Below are positions 1 through 6,766 of a stretch of 29,699 nucleotides of DNA, piece by piece (positions within the stretch are counted from its first letter, which is position 1; every line of letters begins with the position of its first letter). The notes below the pieces were generated by a model that was not told the DNA's origin, did not search any database, and saw nothing but the letters and a program-made list of their open reading frames with translations. The stretch comes from Cytophaga sp051961495 (GTDB lineage Bacteria; Bacteroidota; Bacteroidia; Cytophagales; Cytophagaceae). The DNA is taken from NCBI RefSeq assembly GCF_051961495.1, contig NZ_JBQCDF010000148.1, forward strand, positions 1 through 29,699, written 5' to 3'. Made by a program: the position numbers and the translations under genes.

Positions 1-5
1 TAGCA

Positions 6-24
6 TATTTTAGTAACTAAAATA
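6..24. repeat. Perfect 9-1-9 inverted repeat
   Basis: TATTTTAGTAACTAAAATA is a perfect inverted repeat: nine bases, one central base, nine complementary bases. It lies at the very start of the window, in AT-rich sequence about 90 nt before the first possible ORF. The size and one-base centre suit a dimeric regulator site. The upstream gene is outside the window, so the regulated gene cannot be named. Confidence 0.4.
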
Positions 25-85
25 ATTCTCATATTCAAAACTAAGTATATCTTTTTTCTCATTTAACCGTAAAAACTATCATATT

Positions 86-101
86 ATTAACAATTGTTAA
101 T
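86..101. repeat. Perfect 16-bp palindrome
   Basis: ATTAACAATTGTTAAT reads the same on both strands. It ends 13 nt before the ATG of the doubtful small ORF at 115, and is followed by an AT-rich stretch (TATAAATTGG, 104-113). It could be an operator or simply AT-rich coincidence; nothing else here decides. Confidence 0.3.
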
Positions 102-114
102 GGTATAAATTGGA

Positions 115-300
115 ATGAAAAACGACAGAAATTTTTACGTGAAAGTGCTCACCCTCTATCTACTTATTTTTATAAGTTTTTTGGTGAAATCATACACAAA
201 GCCCAACGTTTCTCTTTTGGTTGCTGCAGTGAAACAATCTTCCATTTTAAATGTGATTCCTGAGATCATAGACAGGACTACCCCTCATCAGGCAAAATAG
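115..300 (+). CDS. Possible small membrane protein (doubtful)
   Basis: This is a 61-residue ORF with an ATG start that I do not recognise. Residues about 8-25 form a hydrophobic segment (FYVKVLTLYLLIFISFLV), which could be a single membrane helix or signal anchor; the rest is moderately polar with no motif. It starts 13 nt after a 16-bp palindrome and ends 99 nt before the Fur-family gene. AT-rich sequence gives spurious hydrophobic ORFs of this size easily, so it may not be a gene. The sequence just beyond the stop stays open in another frame for about 20 further codons, so a decayed longer gene is also possible. Confidence 0.22.
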   Translation: MKNDRNFYVKVLTLYLLIFISFLVKSYTKPNVSLLVAAVKQSSILNVIPEIIDRTTPHQAK

Positions 301-362
301 CTTCAGCGTTACCGGCTTTGATTGCACTAAGTTTTTTTTTATACTTGTGAATAATTATTAGA

Positions 363-377
363 TGATAATAATTATCA
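363..377. promoter_or_regulatory. Fur/PerR-type 7-1-7 operator
   Basis: TGATAAT-A-ATTATCA is a perfect 7-1-7 inverted repeat and matches the classical Fur-box core (TGATAATnATTATCA), which is close to the PerR box (TTATAATnATTATAA). It is centred 29 nt before the TTG start of a Fur-family gene followed by a peroxiredoxin. A second AATAATTATT palindrome lies just upstream at 350-359. The inference is autoregulation of the regulator-peroxiredoxin pair. Confidence 0.7.
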
Positions 378-399
378 ACAAATACAGTATATCCATCCA

Positions 400-852
400 T
401 TGCATAACACACTTTCATTAGAGGAAATAAGAGCCAGGCTGTCGCAGTATGGAATGAAGGCCACGCACCAGCGTATTGTTGTATATAATGCCTTACAGCA
501 GATGCATATTCATCCTTCGGCTGAAGAAGTGTATACGCTGATTCATACAGCCAACCCTTCCATTTCCCTCGCAACTGTTTACAATACGCTGGACAGTTTT
601 GTAGATGTTAAATTAATCACAAAAGTTTCTTCGCAGGAAGGCAAAGGGCGATACGATTTCAATACCAATAATCATCACCATATTTATATTACCAATACCG
701 ATGAGATCATTGATTACCATGATCCGGAATTGCTGGCAATGATTGAAAAATATTTAAAAAACAAAAACATTACCAACCTCTCTATTGAAGAATTGCAGCT
801 ACACATTAAAGCAAAAAAAATCAATCCTGAACAGGAAGTTGGTATTTATTAA
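400..852 (+). CDS. Fur-family regulator, PerR-like
   Basis: This 150-residue protein has the Fur-family winged helix (about residues 10-85: GMKATHQR, HPSAEEVY, SLATVYNTL) and a C-terminal dimerisation half. The metal-sensing region RYDF...NNHHHIY...IDYH keeps the Asp/His positions of the PerR regulatory site (equivalents of H37, D85, H91, H93 and D104 of B. subtilis PerR). It has no cysteine, so the structural Zn(Cys)4 site of most Fur/PerR proteins is missing. The start is TTG at 400; the first ATG (residue 19) would cut into the DNA-binding domain. The next gene, 30 nt downstream, is a peroxiredoxin, which supports a peroxide-responsive repressor. A perfect Fur-type box precedes the gene. 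Family sure; PerR rather than Fur by context. Confidence 0.87.
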   Translation: MHNTLSLEEIRARLSQYGMKATHQRIVVYNALQQMHIHPSAEEVYTLIHTANPSISLATVYNTLDSFVDVKLITKVSSQEGKGRYDFNTNNHHHIYITNTDEIIDYHDPELLAMIEKYLKNKNITNLSIEELQLHIKAKKINPEQEVGIY

Positions 853-882
853 AAAGTTTTCACCATAAATCAAATAAATAAT

Positions 883-1512
883 ATGTCATTAGTAGGAAAA
901 AAAGCTCCGTCATTTGTAGCTCCGGCTGTTTTAAATGGTTATGAGGTTGTTGAAGAATTTTCATTGGACCAGTATTTAGGTAAGAAATATGTTGTGTTCT
1001 ACTTTTATCCAAAAGATTTTACATTTGTTTGTCCGACTGAGATCTTAGCATTTCAGGAAAAACTAGCTGCGTTTGAAGCAAAAAATACCGTTGTTGTCGG
1101 CTGCTCTACAGATACTGAAAATTCGCATTTCGCATGGTTATCTATGCCAAAAAACAAAGGCGGTATCCAGGGTGTAAAATATCCATTGGTTGCAGATACA
1201 GCAAAAACTATTGCTACGAACTACGGTGTATTGGGTGGCAACTTTGATGTTGACGATAATGGCCAGATGATCTTTGTTGGTGCACCAATCGCTTACAGAG
1301 GTACATTCCTGATTGATAAAGAAGGTATCGTACGTCACGAAACAATCAATGACTTCCCGTTAGGCCGTAACATCGATGAGACTTTACGTATGGTTGAAGC
1401 ACTACAGCACGTTGAGAAATATGGTGAAGTATGTCCTGCAAACTGGGGTGAAGGCAAAGAAGCAATGAAAGCTACTGTTGAAGGTGTTTCTGAATATTTA
1501 GCGAAAAACTAA
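883..1512 (+). CDS. Typical 2-Cys peroxiredoxin (AhpC/Prx)
   Basis: A cytoplasmic thiol peroxidase that reduces H2O2, organic hydroperoxides and peroxynitrite. The 209-residue protein has the peroxidatic cysteine C50 in FTFVCPTE and the resolving cysteine C184 in GEVCPANW, the pair that defines typical 2-Cys enzymes. A GGIQG segment (about residue 93) and a C-terminal EYL segment resemble the GGLG and YF elements linked to over-oxidation sensitivity. It starts with ATG 30 nt after the Fur/PerR-like gene and is probably co-transcribed with it from the region holding the 363-377 operator. No ahpF follows, so the reductant (thioredoxin or other) is encoded elsewhere. AhpC or Prx1-type naming is a matter of convention. 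Confidence 0.95.
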   Translation: MSLVGKKAPSFVAPAVLNGYEVVEEFSLDQYLGKKYVVFYFYPKDFTFVCPTEILAFQEKLAAFEAKNTVVVGCSTDTENSHFAWLSMPKNKGGIQGVKYPLVADTAKTIATNYGVLGGNFDVDDNGQMIFVGAPIAYRGTFLIDKEGIVRHETINDFPLGRNIDETLRMVEALQHVEKYGEVCPANWGEGKEAMKATVEGVSEYLAKN

Positions 1513-1521
1513 TCCCTGAGA

Positions 1522-1665
1522 CAAATTCCAAATAACAAAAGACAAATTCCAAACAGCGGAAATGCTGTAAAAACAAAAGGCTCTGTAATATATACAGAGC
1601 CTTTTGCTATTAATAATGGATGCTGTTTATCCGTTTGGAATTTGTTTTTTGTTATTTGGAATTTG
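1522..1665. repeat. Nested inverted repeat with CAAATTCCAAA units
   Basis: Arms 1522-1554 and 1633-1665 are complementary at 32 of 33 positions; the one exception (G in the left arm against T in the right) would still pair as G-U in RNA. Each arm holds two CAAATTCCAAA units 21 nt apart. The arms enclose a 14-bp hairpin at 1574-1606. The element fills almost the whole gap between the peroxiredoxin stop (1512) and the end of the MFS gene (1669). It could be a dispersed repeat of MITE or REP type or an elaborate terminator. I see no clear flanking target duplication. Confidence 0.75.
1574..1606. terminator. Bidirectional intrinsic terminator
   Basis: The stem is 14 bp (CAAAAGGCTCTGTA with its complement) around a 5-nt ATATA loop. 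The stem base supplies A/T tracts on both sides (CTTTTG on plus, CTTTTGTTTTT on minus), so it can end transcription of the plus-strand peroxiredoxin and the converging minus-strand MFS gene. It sits at the centre of the larger inverted repeat. Confidence 0.8.
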
Positions 1666-1668
1666 CCC

Positions 1669-2937
1669 TTACTCTTCCACATAATCCAGGTCCTTGCCAA
1701 ATGTTTCCGGTAATTGAGAGATTGCCCAAAAAGAAATAACAAACAGGAATATTGTTACGGCTAATGCTGCCGATGTTAAACTGTTTAATTTTTCAGGACC
1801 GCGTAAATAATCAAACAACATTGCAATAAGCACGAGCGAACCGCGCACAAAATTAGGCACTGTTGTAGCGGTTGTAGAACGCAGATTTGTACCAAACTGC
1901 TCAGAAGCAACTGTAACAAACATTGCCCAGAAGCCTACAGAGAAACCCAGCAACGTGATCATGACATAATATACAAAGGCTGTTACATCAGATAGATTCA
2001 GGTATACCAATACAACGCCTGCACAAAAAACATAAAATATATAAAATGCTTTTTTTCTGCTTTGTAATAACTGTGACAATGCACCACTGGCGATATCTCC
2101 AAAAACCAGACCTGTATAACAGAACATAATGCTGTACTCTCTTTCAAGCAAGGCAGAACCGCTTATGCCCATTTCTGCCGCGAACTCCGGCGCACGGCCA
2201 ATTAAAATACCAATCACAAACCAGATCGGAGAACCGATCAGGATACAGTACAGATACTTTAACGCAATTTTTTTATTCCTGAACAGATCGAAAAAATTAC
2301 CGTGCTGGACATTTTCCTTTTTTGAATTTTCGAACATACCGGATTCAAAGACACCGATCCGAAGCATCAATAAAGAGAGACCTAGTCCACCGCCGATAAA
2401 ATATGCCAACTGCCAGCTTAAGAATTTCCCGACCAATGCGGCTACAATCGCTCCCGTAACGCCTACCGAGGCCACAATCATGGTACCATAGCCACGTTTT
2501 TCCTTAGTCATTACTTCACTTACCAAAGTAATACCAGCGCCCAATTCACCAGCCAGGCCAAAGCCCGCAATGAATCTCAGAACACCGTATGCCAGGAATG
2601 CCTGGTCTTTGTCGTGAAACACATCTACAAAGCCATTAGCAATATTGGCCAGCGAATACATAATGATAGAACCGAACAATACGGATAAGCGGCCTTTTTT
2701 ATCTCCAAGAATTCCCCAGAATACGCCCCCAACCAACATACCAATCATTTGTATGTCCAACAACGACTGGAATTCCCCTATGATATTTTCCTGGAAACCA
2801 ATCCCTTTTATACTTTTAACACCTATAATTAAAAAGAGTACTAAATCATATACATCAACAAAATAACCCAGAGCAGCAACCAGCACTGTAGTTGTAATGG
2901 CTTTATTCGCACCAGAATTAATGGTAGTATTAATCAT
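1669..2937 (-). CDS. MFS transporter, sugar/metabolite:H+ symporter type
   Basis: A 422-residue protein of about 12 hydrophobic segments with major facilitator hallmarks: motif A GILGDKKGR (residues 75-83, after TM2), an acidic TM1 (D28 and D31 in DVYDLVLF), RFIAGFGLAGELGAG in the TM4 region, and a PETFGKDLD C-terminus like the PETxG ending of sugar-porter relatives. These point to the sugar porter or metabolite:H+ symporter side of the superfamily. The substrate cannot be read from sequence or from its neighbours, which converge (peroxiredoxin) or diverge (waaA). It starts with ATG at 2937 behind a plausible promoter at 2968-2997 and ends in the bidirectional terminator. Confidence 0.9.
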   Translation of the reverse strand: MINTTINSGANKAITTTVLVAALGYFVDVYDLVLFLIIGVKSIKGIGFQENIIGEFQSLLDIQMIGMLVGGVFWGILGDKKGRLSVLFGSIIMYSLANIANGFVDVFHDKDQAFLAYGVLRFIAGFGLAGELGAGITLVSEVMTKEKRGYGTMIVASVGVTGAIVAALVGKFLSWQLAYFIGGGLGLSLLMLRIGVFESGMFENSKKENVQHGNFFDLFRNKKIALKYLYCILIGSPIWFVIGILIGRAPEFAAEMGISGSALLEREYSIMFCYTGLVFGDIASGALSQLLQSRKKAFYIFYVFCAGVVLVYLNLSDVTAFVYYVMITLLGFSVGFWAMFVTVASEQFGTNLRSTTATTVPNFVRGSLVLIAMLFDYLRGPEKLNSLTSAALAVTIFLFVISFWAISQLPETFGKDLDYVEE

Positions 2938-2967
2938 ATCTATATAATATTTCTTTAAAAATCACCG

Positions 2968-2997
2968 CAAAATACAAAAGACTTATATGCTTATCAA
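2968..2997 (-). promoter_or_regulatory. Putative promoter of the MFS gene
   Basis: On the minus strand, TTG (2997-2995, within TTTG) is followed by a 20-nt spacer and TATTTTG (2974-2968). This approximates the Bacteroidetes -33 TTTG / -7 TAnnTTTG pattern. It ends 31 nt before the ATG at 2937. Pattern match only. Confidence 0.4.
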
Positions 2998-3027
2998 ACA
3001 TCTACAATTTTGTACCTTGCACTACTT

Positions 3028-4308
3028 ATGAAATTTGTTTACGACATATCCATTCATGCTTACAATTGGCTGATCCTGGCTGCAAATCTGTTCGGGAATA
3101 AAAAGGCTCATCTGATTCAAAAAGGCAGAAAAGAAACTTTTTCTAAAATCGCGGCTTTCAGAAAAACATCTTCTGCCCCGAGTGCACTTTTCCATTGTGC
3201 TTCTTTGGGAGAGTTTGAACAGGCAAGACCCGTAATCGAAACATTCAAAAAACAGTACCAGCAATATAAAATTGTTGTCAGCTTCTTCTCGCCTTCTGGT
3301 TATGAAGTTCGAAAAAATTATTCCGAAGCAGACCTTATTATATATCTTCCTGCTGATACGAAAGCGGATGCACACGCATTTATCGAACAACTTGCACCAT
3401 CTATTGTATTCATTGTAAAATATGAATTCTGGTTGAATCTGCTTGATGCCATTCAGTTAAAATCCATTCCATTGTTTTTAATATCCGGGAGATTTAGAGC
3501 TAATCTGCTCTTCTTCAAAAAAGGCGGTGGGTTCATGCGTACACGCCTGAAAGCATTCACACATTTTTTCCTGCAGGATCAACCATCCGGAGGCCTATTA
3601 TCATCAATCGGTTTTTCAAACTGGAGTGTATCCGGAGACACACGCTTTGACCGGGTACAACAGACTGCAAGCAAAGCTATAGAAATTCCCGCAATAGCAA
3701 CATTTAAAAATCAATCTCCTCTACTTGTGATTGGAAGTGGCTGGGATAAAGACATGGCTGTATTAATTCCTTTTATCAATTCTTTCACAAAAGAATTAAA
3801 AATCATTTATGCTCCCCATGAAATTCATGATTCAGAAATAAAAGAAATTGAAAAACAGCTTCACAAAAGATCTATACGTTACTCCAGCTATAAAGAAAAC
3901 ACGAATCAACCTGCCGATGTATTGATCATAGATAACATCGGTATGCTGTCATCTATCTATTCTTATGCGGATTATGCCTATGTCGGCGGAGCCTTCGGAA
4001 GCGGTCTGCATAATATCTTAGAACCTGCTGTATTCGGCGCGGCAATTTTCTTTGGCCCGAACCACGAGAAATTTCCTGAAGCAGGCTGGCTTATTTCATT
4101 GGGTTATGGATTCAGCATTTCAAGTACTGAAGACTTCACCAATAAATTCACTGCCGTGTATGATTCAGCAGGACGCAGAAGTTCCATCCGTACGGGCTTG
4201 CAAAGCACCATGCTGCAGGCTTGCGGCGCAACCAATCACATCATGACAGCCTTAGCTGAAAGGCTTCCTGTTACAAATTCATCAACTTCAACTACTGATA
4301 AACTATGA
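3028..4308 (+). CDS. waaA: 3-deoxy-D-manno-octulosonic acid (Kdo) transferase
   Basis: This inner-membrane-associated GT30 enzyme adds Kdo from CMP-Kdo to lipid A precursor, the first core step of LPS. With the ATG at 3028 the protein has 426 residues, in the family range. It begins with a hydrophobic anchor (about residues 3-22), then has the signature HCASLGEFE at 56-64 (the Glu of GE, E62, is the likely catalytic base), FFSPSGYE, and VKYEFW. C-terminal GT-B features include YVGGAFGSGLHNILEP and FGPNHEKFPEA. A TTG at 3010 would add six residues; ATG matches the usual N-terminus better. The stop overlaps the rsgA start (ATGA), so the two are translationally coupled. Confidence 0.93.
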   Translation: MKFVYDISIHAYNWLILAANLFGNKKAHLIQKGRKETFSKIAAFRKTSSAPSALFHCASLGEFEQARPVIETFKKQYQQYKIVVSFFSPSGYEVRKNYSEADLIIYLPADTKADAHAFIEQLAPSIVFIVKYEFWLNLLDAIQLKSIPLFLISGRFRANLLFFKKGGGFMRTRLKAFTHFFLQDQPSGGLLSSIGFSNWSVSGDTRFDRVQQTASKAIEIPAIATFKNQSPLLVIGSGWDKDMAVLIPFINSFTKELKIIYAPHEIHDSEIKEIEKQLHKRSIRYSSYKENTNQPADVLIIDNIGMLSSIYSYADYAYVGGAFGSGLHNILEPAVFGAAIFFGPNHEKFPEAGWLISLGYGFSISSTEDFTNKFTAVYDSAGRRSSIRTGLQSTMLQACGATNHIMTALAERLPVTNSSTSTTDKL

Positions 4309-5228
4309 ACGGCATCATATATAAATCAACCGGTTCCTGGTATTCAGTAAAAGGAGAAGATGGAAAATTCTACCAGGCCAGACTCAGAGGCAAATTCAAG
4401 CATCTGGACCTGAAAGTAACCAATCCTTTGTCAGTCGGCGACTTTATAGAAATGGATCCGGATCCGCTAACACCCGGCGAGGCAATCATTCATACCATCG
4501 CGCCGCGTACAAACTATATTATCCGCCGTTCAGCACACAAAACAGCTTACGGACATTTAATTGCCTGCAATATCGATCAAAGTATTTTACTGGTTACATT
4601 AAAACAACCAAAAACATCGATTGGCTTTATCGACCGTTTTTTAATTTCCTGTGAAGCTTTCAGGATCCCTGCTGTCATTGTATTCAATAAATCCGATCTG
4701 TATGATGAAGCTTTGATGGAAGAATATCTGTATTTAAAAGATGTATACACACCGCTTGGTTATACGTGCATCTTAACATCCATGGAAAAAGAAGACGGAC
4801 TTAATGAACTGCTACCTTTGCTTAAAGACAAAATCTCTGTATTCTCCGGTCATTCAGGGGTTGGGAAATCAACACTGGTTAATAAAATCTTTCCGCAACT
4901 GGAAATTAAAACAGACATTATTTCCGATCACTCTCAAAAAGGTAAGCATACGACAACCTTCGCTGAGATGTATGACCTTGATGCAACATCAAAAATCATC
5001 GATACACCAGGTATTAAAGAACTTGGTTTATTTGAAATAGAAGATGAAGTCTTATCACATTATTTCCCTGAAATGAGGGCGTTGATGGGACAATGCCGCT
5101 TTCATAATTGCAGGCATACCAATGAACCAGGCTGCAAGGTAAAGGAATATGTAGAGGCATTTAAGATCGCACCAACACGCTATGAAAGCTATTGCAGCAT
5201 CCTATTTGAAAAAGATACCCACCGCTAA
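4305..5228 (+). CDS. rsgA: Ribosome small-subunit-dependent GTPase A
   Basis: A circularly permuted GTPase that checks late 30S assembly. The 307-residue protein has an N-terminal OB-fold (to about 70), then GTPase motifs in permuted order: G4 NKSD (128-131), G1 GHSGVGKST (182-190), G3 DTPG (233-236). A C-terminal zinc site follows, with C264, C269, H271 and C277 (C-x4-C-x-H-x5-C). Length and all motifs match RsgA/YjeQ. The ATG overlaps the waaA stop by 4 nt, so it belongs to the same transcript; the pairing seems to be economy rather than a shared pathway. A terminator hairpin begins inside its last codons. Confidence 0.96.
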   Translation: MNGIIYKSTGSWYSVKGEDGKFYQARLRGKFKHLDLKVTNPLSVGDFIEMDPDPLTPGEAIIHTIAPRTNYIIRRSAHKTAYGHLIACNIDQSILLVTLKQPKTSIGFIDRFLISCEAFRIPAVIVFNKSDLYDEALMEEYLYLKDVYTPLGYTCILTSMEKEDGLNELLPLLKDKISVFSGHSGVGKSTLVNKIFPQLEIKTDIISDHSQKGKHTTTFAEMYDLDATSKIIDTPGIKELGLFEIEDEVLSHYFPEMRALMGQCRFHNCRHTNEPGCKVKEYVEAFKIAPTRYESYCSILFEKDTHR

Positions 5229-5241
5229 CAGCAGTGGGTAT
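5215..5241. terminator. Hairpin terminator shared by rsgA and the porin gene
   Basis: ATACCCAC (5215-5222) pairs with GTGGGTAT (5234-5241) around an 11-nt loop that contains the rsgA stop codon. On plus it is followed by TAGTATTATTATTTTT, and on minus by CTTTTTC, so it can work for both converging genes. Confidence 0.7.
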
Positions 5242-5276
5242 AGTATTATTATTTTTCCTGAAGTTATATCGTCCAT

Positions 5277-6707
5277 TTAAAACGATACCTGATATTGTAA
5301 TACAACCATACCTCTCCTTACTGTTTCTTTAGGCGCTTCGGTTGCCGTTGCCTGCTGGAAATAAGGTCTGTTCTGGTAGTCTAACGAAAACTTTGAATTA
5401 TGCCCTTTGATCAGCCAGTTCAATCCTACGTTGAATGTTGCCATAACTTTATATTCAAAATACTGGTAACCTGAAAGCTGGGTCATTGCATACGGCATCA
5501 ATGTACCGTGTTCGCCCAGCAGATCATCTTTCATTTTATAACCCAATTGCGCAGCAAAAGTACTCCCTGTTCCATTCATGGCAAATGCACTGCCGCCGCC
5601 GCTGTTATATAAACCTGTGCCGCCGCTGTATGCAGTTCCTCCGTCAGCAGCATTCATCACGCCCAGATTGCGGATGTAATTGCGTCCATAATCACTGTAC
5701 AGATATGCTGCATAGAAGCTGATGGCGCTGCCATTGCCTCGATTCAAAGGAGCGTCGTAGAATACATCAACACCTGCTGTAAAATACTGGTGGCTGATGG
5801 TATCAATGCCTCCGGGTTTTGAAGCATTCGCTTCTTTATACCACATGGCATCTTTCTGATATTGTAAACCGCCGCCAATATTGAATATTTTTTTAGTACC
5901 ATGATAGGTACCCGGTATATAGGGGTTTTTATTCGCTTCCTGATCAAAAAACTGATACGACAGATAGGTATTGAACTGTGCATTTGGATTACGTGTCGAG
6001 AACGTTGCGAAATCATTCTGCATATTCCCCAACTCTCCTATGGATGCCTGACCTGTACCATTTTTGTTGGCAGCCGAATTTACAATGAAAGGTTTTGCAA
6101 CACTTACCCGATAATCCAGTTTGCCGATTTTACCTTTTGCATAAACCATCATTCGACGTACAAACTGATCATTCAAATCATTTGTATTCTGTTGATAGAT
6201 CATTCCATCCATCCCCATGAGTGTACCTACACTTGGTGCAGAGAAACGTAAAGGGCCTACCCATGAACCTAGGCCGGCACCAATAGACAAGTGCTTTTTG
6301 ATGAATTCATAATCACCTGTTGCATCCATCAGGAACAACCCGAATTTACGTTCGGATAAATAAGAATAACTATTTTCCCCGATTTGTGTATAGAAAAATG
6401 TACGATCTGTCAATTGACCGAATGTCTGGAAGCGTACACGCCTTAAACCCACGTCAAATGTATTATCTGATCCAATGGGTTGTTTATTAATAGTAGAATT
6501 GGGATTGCTTTGATTAAAGCGTAACCACGCCTGTACCAAACCAGTAAATTGTATATAATGACTACCGTCATCATTCAAAGAAATTTTTAATGGTTTAATC
6601 ACCTGCGGTTTTATTACCTTTTTTGCTTTTGTACTTAACGTATCCGTTTGCGCATAGACAGTCACAACTGAAAGGAACGAAAGGAATACAATACCGATTT
6701 TTTTCAT
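5277..6707 (-). CDS. Putative outer-membrane porin-like beta-barrel protein
   Basis: With the start at 6707 the product is 476 residues and begins with a clear signal peptide (MKKIGIVFLSFLSVVTVYA-Q). A longer ORF from 6758 would put 17 residues in front of it, so I prefer the inner ATG. The body is rich in alternating aromatic/polar strands (for example VGLRRVRFQTFGQL, TAGVDVFYDAP, GSAISFYAAYLY) and ends in Phe (VLQYQVSF), as outer-membrane barrels do. The layout resembles phosphate-selective porin (OprP/OprO)-like proteins. It lies 59 nt downstream of a histidine kinase on the same strand, so it is probably in that operon. The substrate is unknown. Confidence 0.78.
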   Translation of the reverse strand: MKKIGIVFLSFLSVVTVYAQTDTLSTKAKKVIKPQVIKPLKISLNDDGSHYIQFTGLVQAWLRFNQSNPNSTINKQPIGSDNTFDVGLRRVRFQTFGQLTDRTFFYTQIGENSYSYLSERKFGLFLMDATGDYEFIKKHLSIGAGLGSWVGPLRFSAPSVGTLMGMDGMIYQQNTNDLNDQFVRRMMVYAKGKIGKLDYRVSVAKPFIVNSAANKNGTGQASIGELGNMQNDFATFSTRNPNAQFNTYLSYQFFDQEANKNPYIPGTYHGTKKIFNIGGGLQYQKDAMWYKEANASKPGGIDTISHQYFTAGVDVFYDAPLNRGNGSAISFYAAYLYSDYGRNYIRNLGVMNAADGGTAYSGGTGLYNSGGGSAFAMNGTGSTFAAQLGYKMKDDLLGEHGTLMPYAMTQLSGYQYFEYKVMATFNVGLNWLIKGHNSKFSLDYQNRPYFQQATATEAPKETVRRGMVVLQYQVSF

Positions 6708-6766
6708 ATTTATTTTATTCTTGAACAATGCTGCATGCATGTAAATACAATTGTTCACTTGACTGT

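Noticed and set aside
277..345. Frameshifted continuation of the 61-residue ORF
   Set aside because: Another frame stays open for about 20 codons past the stop, but there is no homology I can recognise to show a broken longer gene.
278..574. Minus-strand 98-codon ORF overlapping the start of the Fur-family gene
   Set aside because: Most of it is antisense to the Fur winged-helix coding region and would cover the Fur-type operator.
1509..1742. Minus-strand ORF across the nested repeat
   Set aside because: It reads through the inverted repeat and terminator and overlaps the MFS gene end; the protein is a translation of the repeat.
6708..6758. Upstream ATG of the porin-like gene
   Set aside because: It would place 17 residues before a standard signal peptide; the inner ATG at 6707 gives a normal secreted protein.
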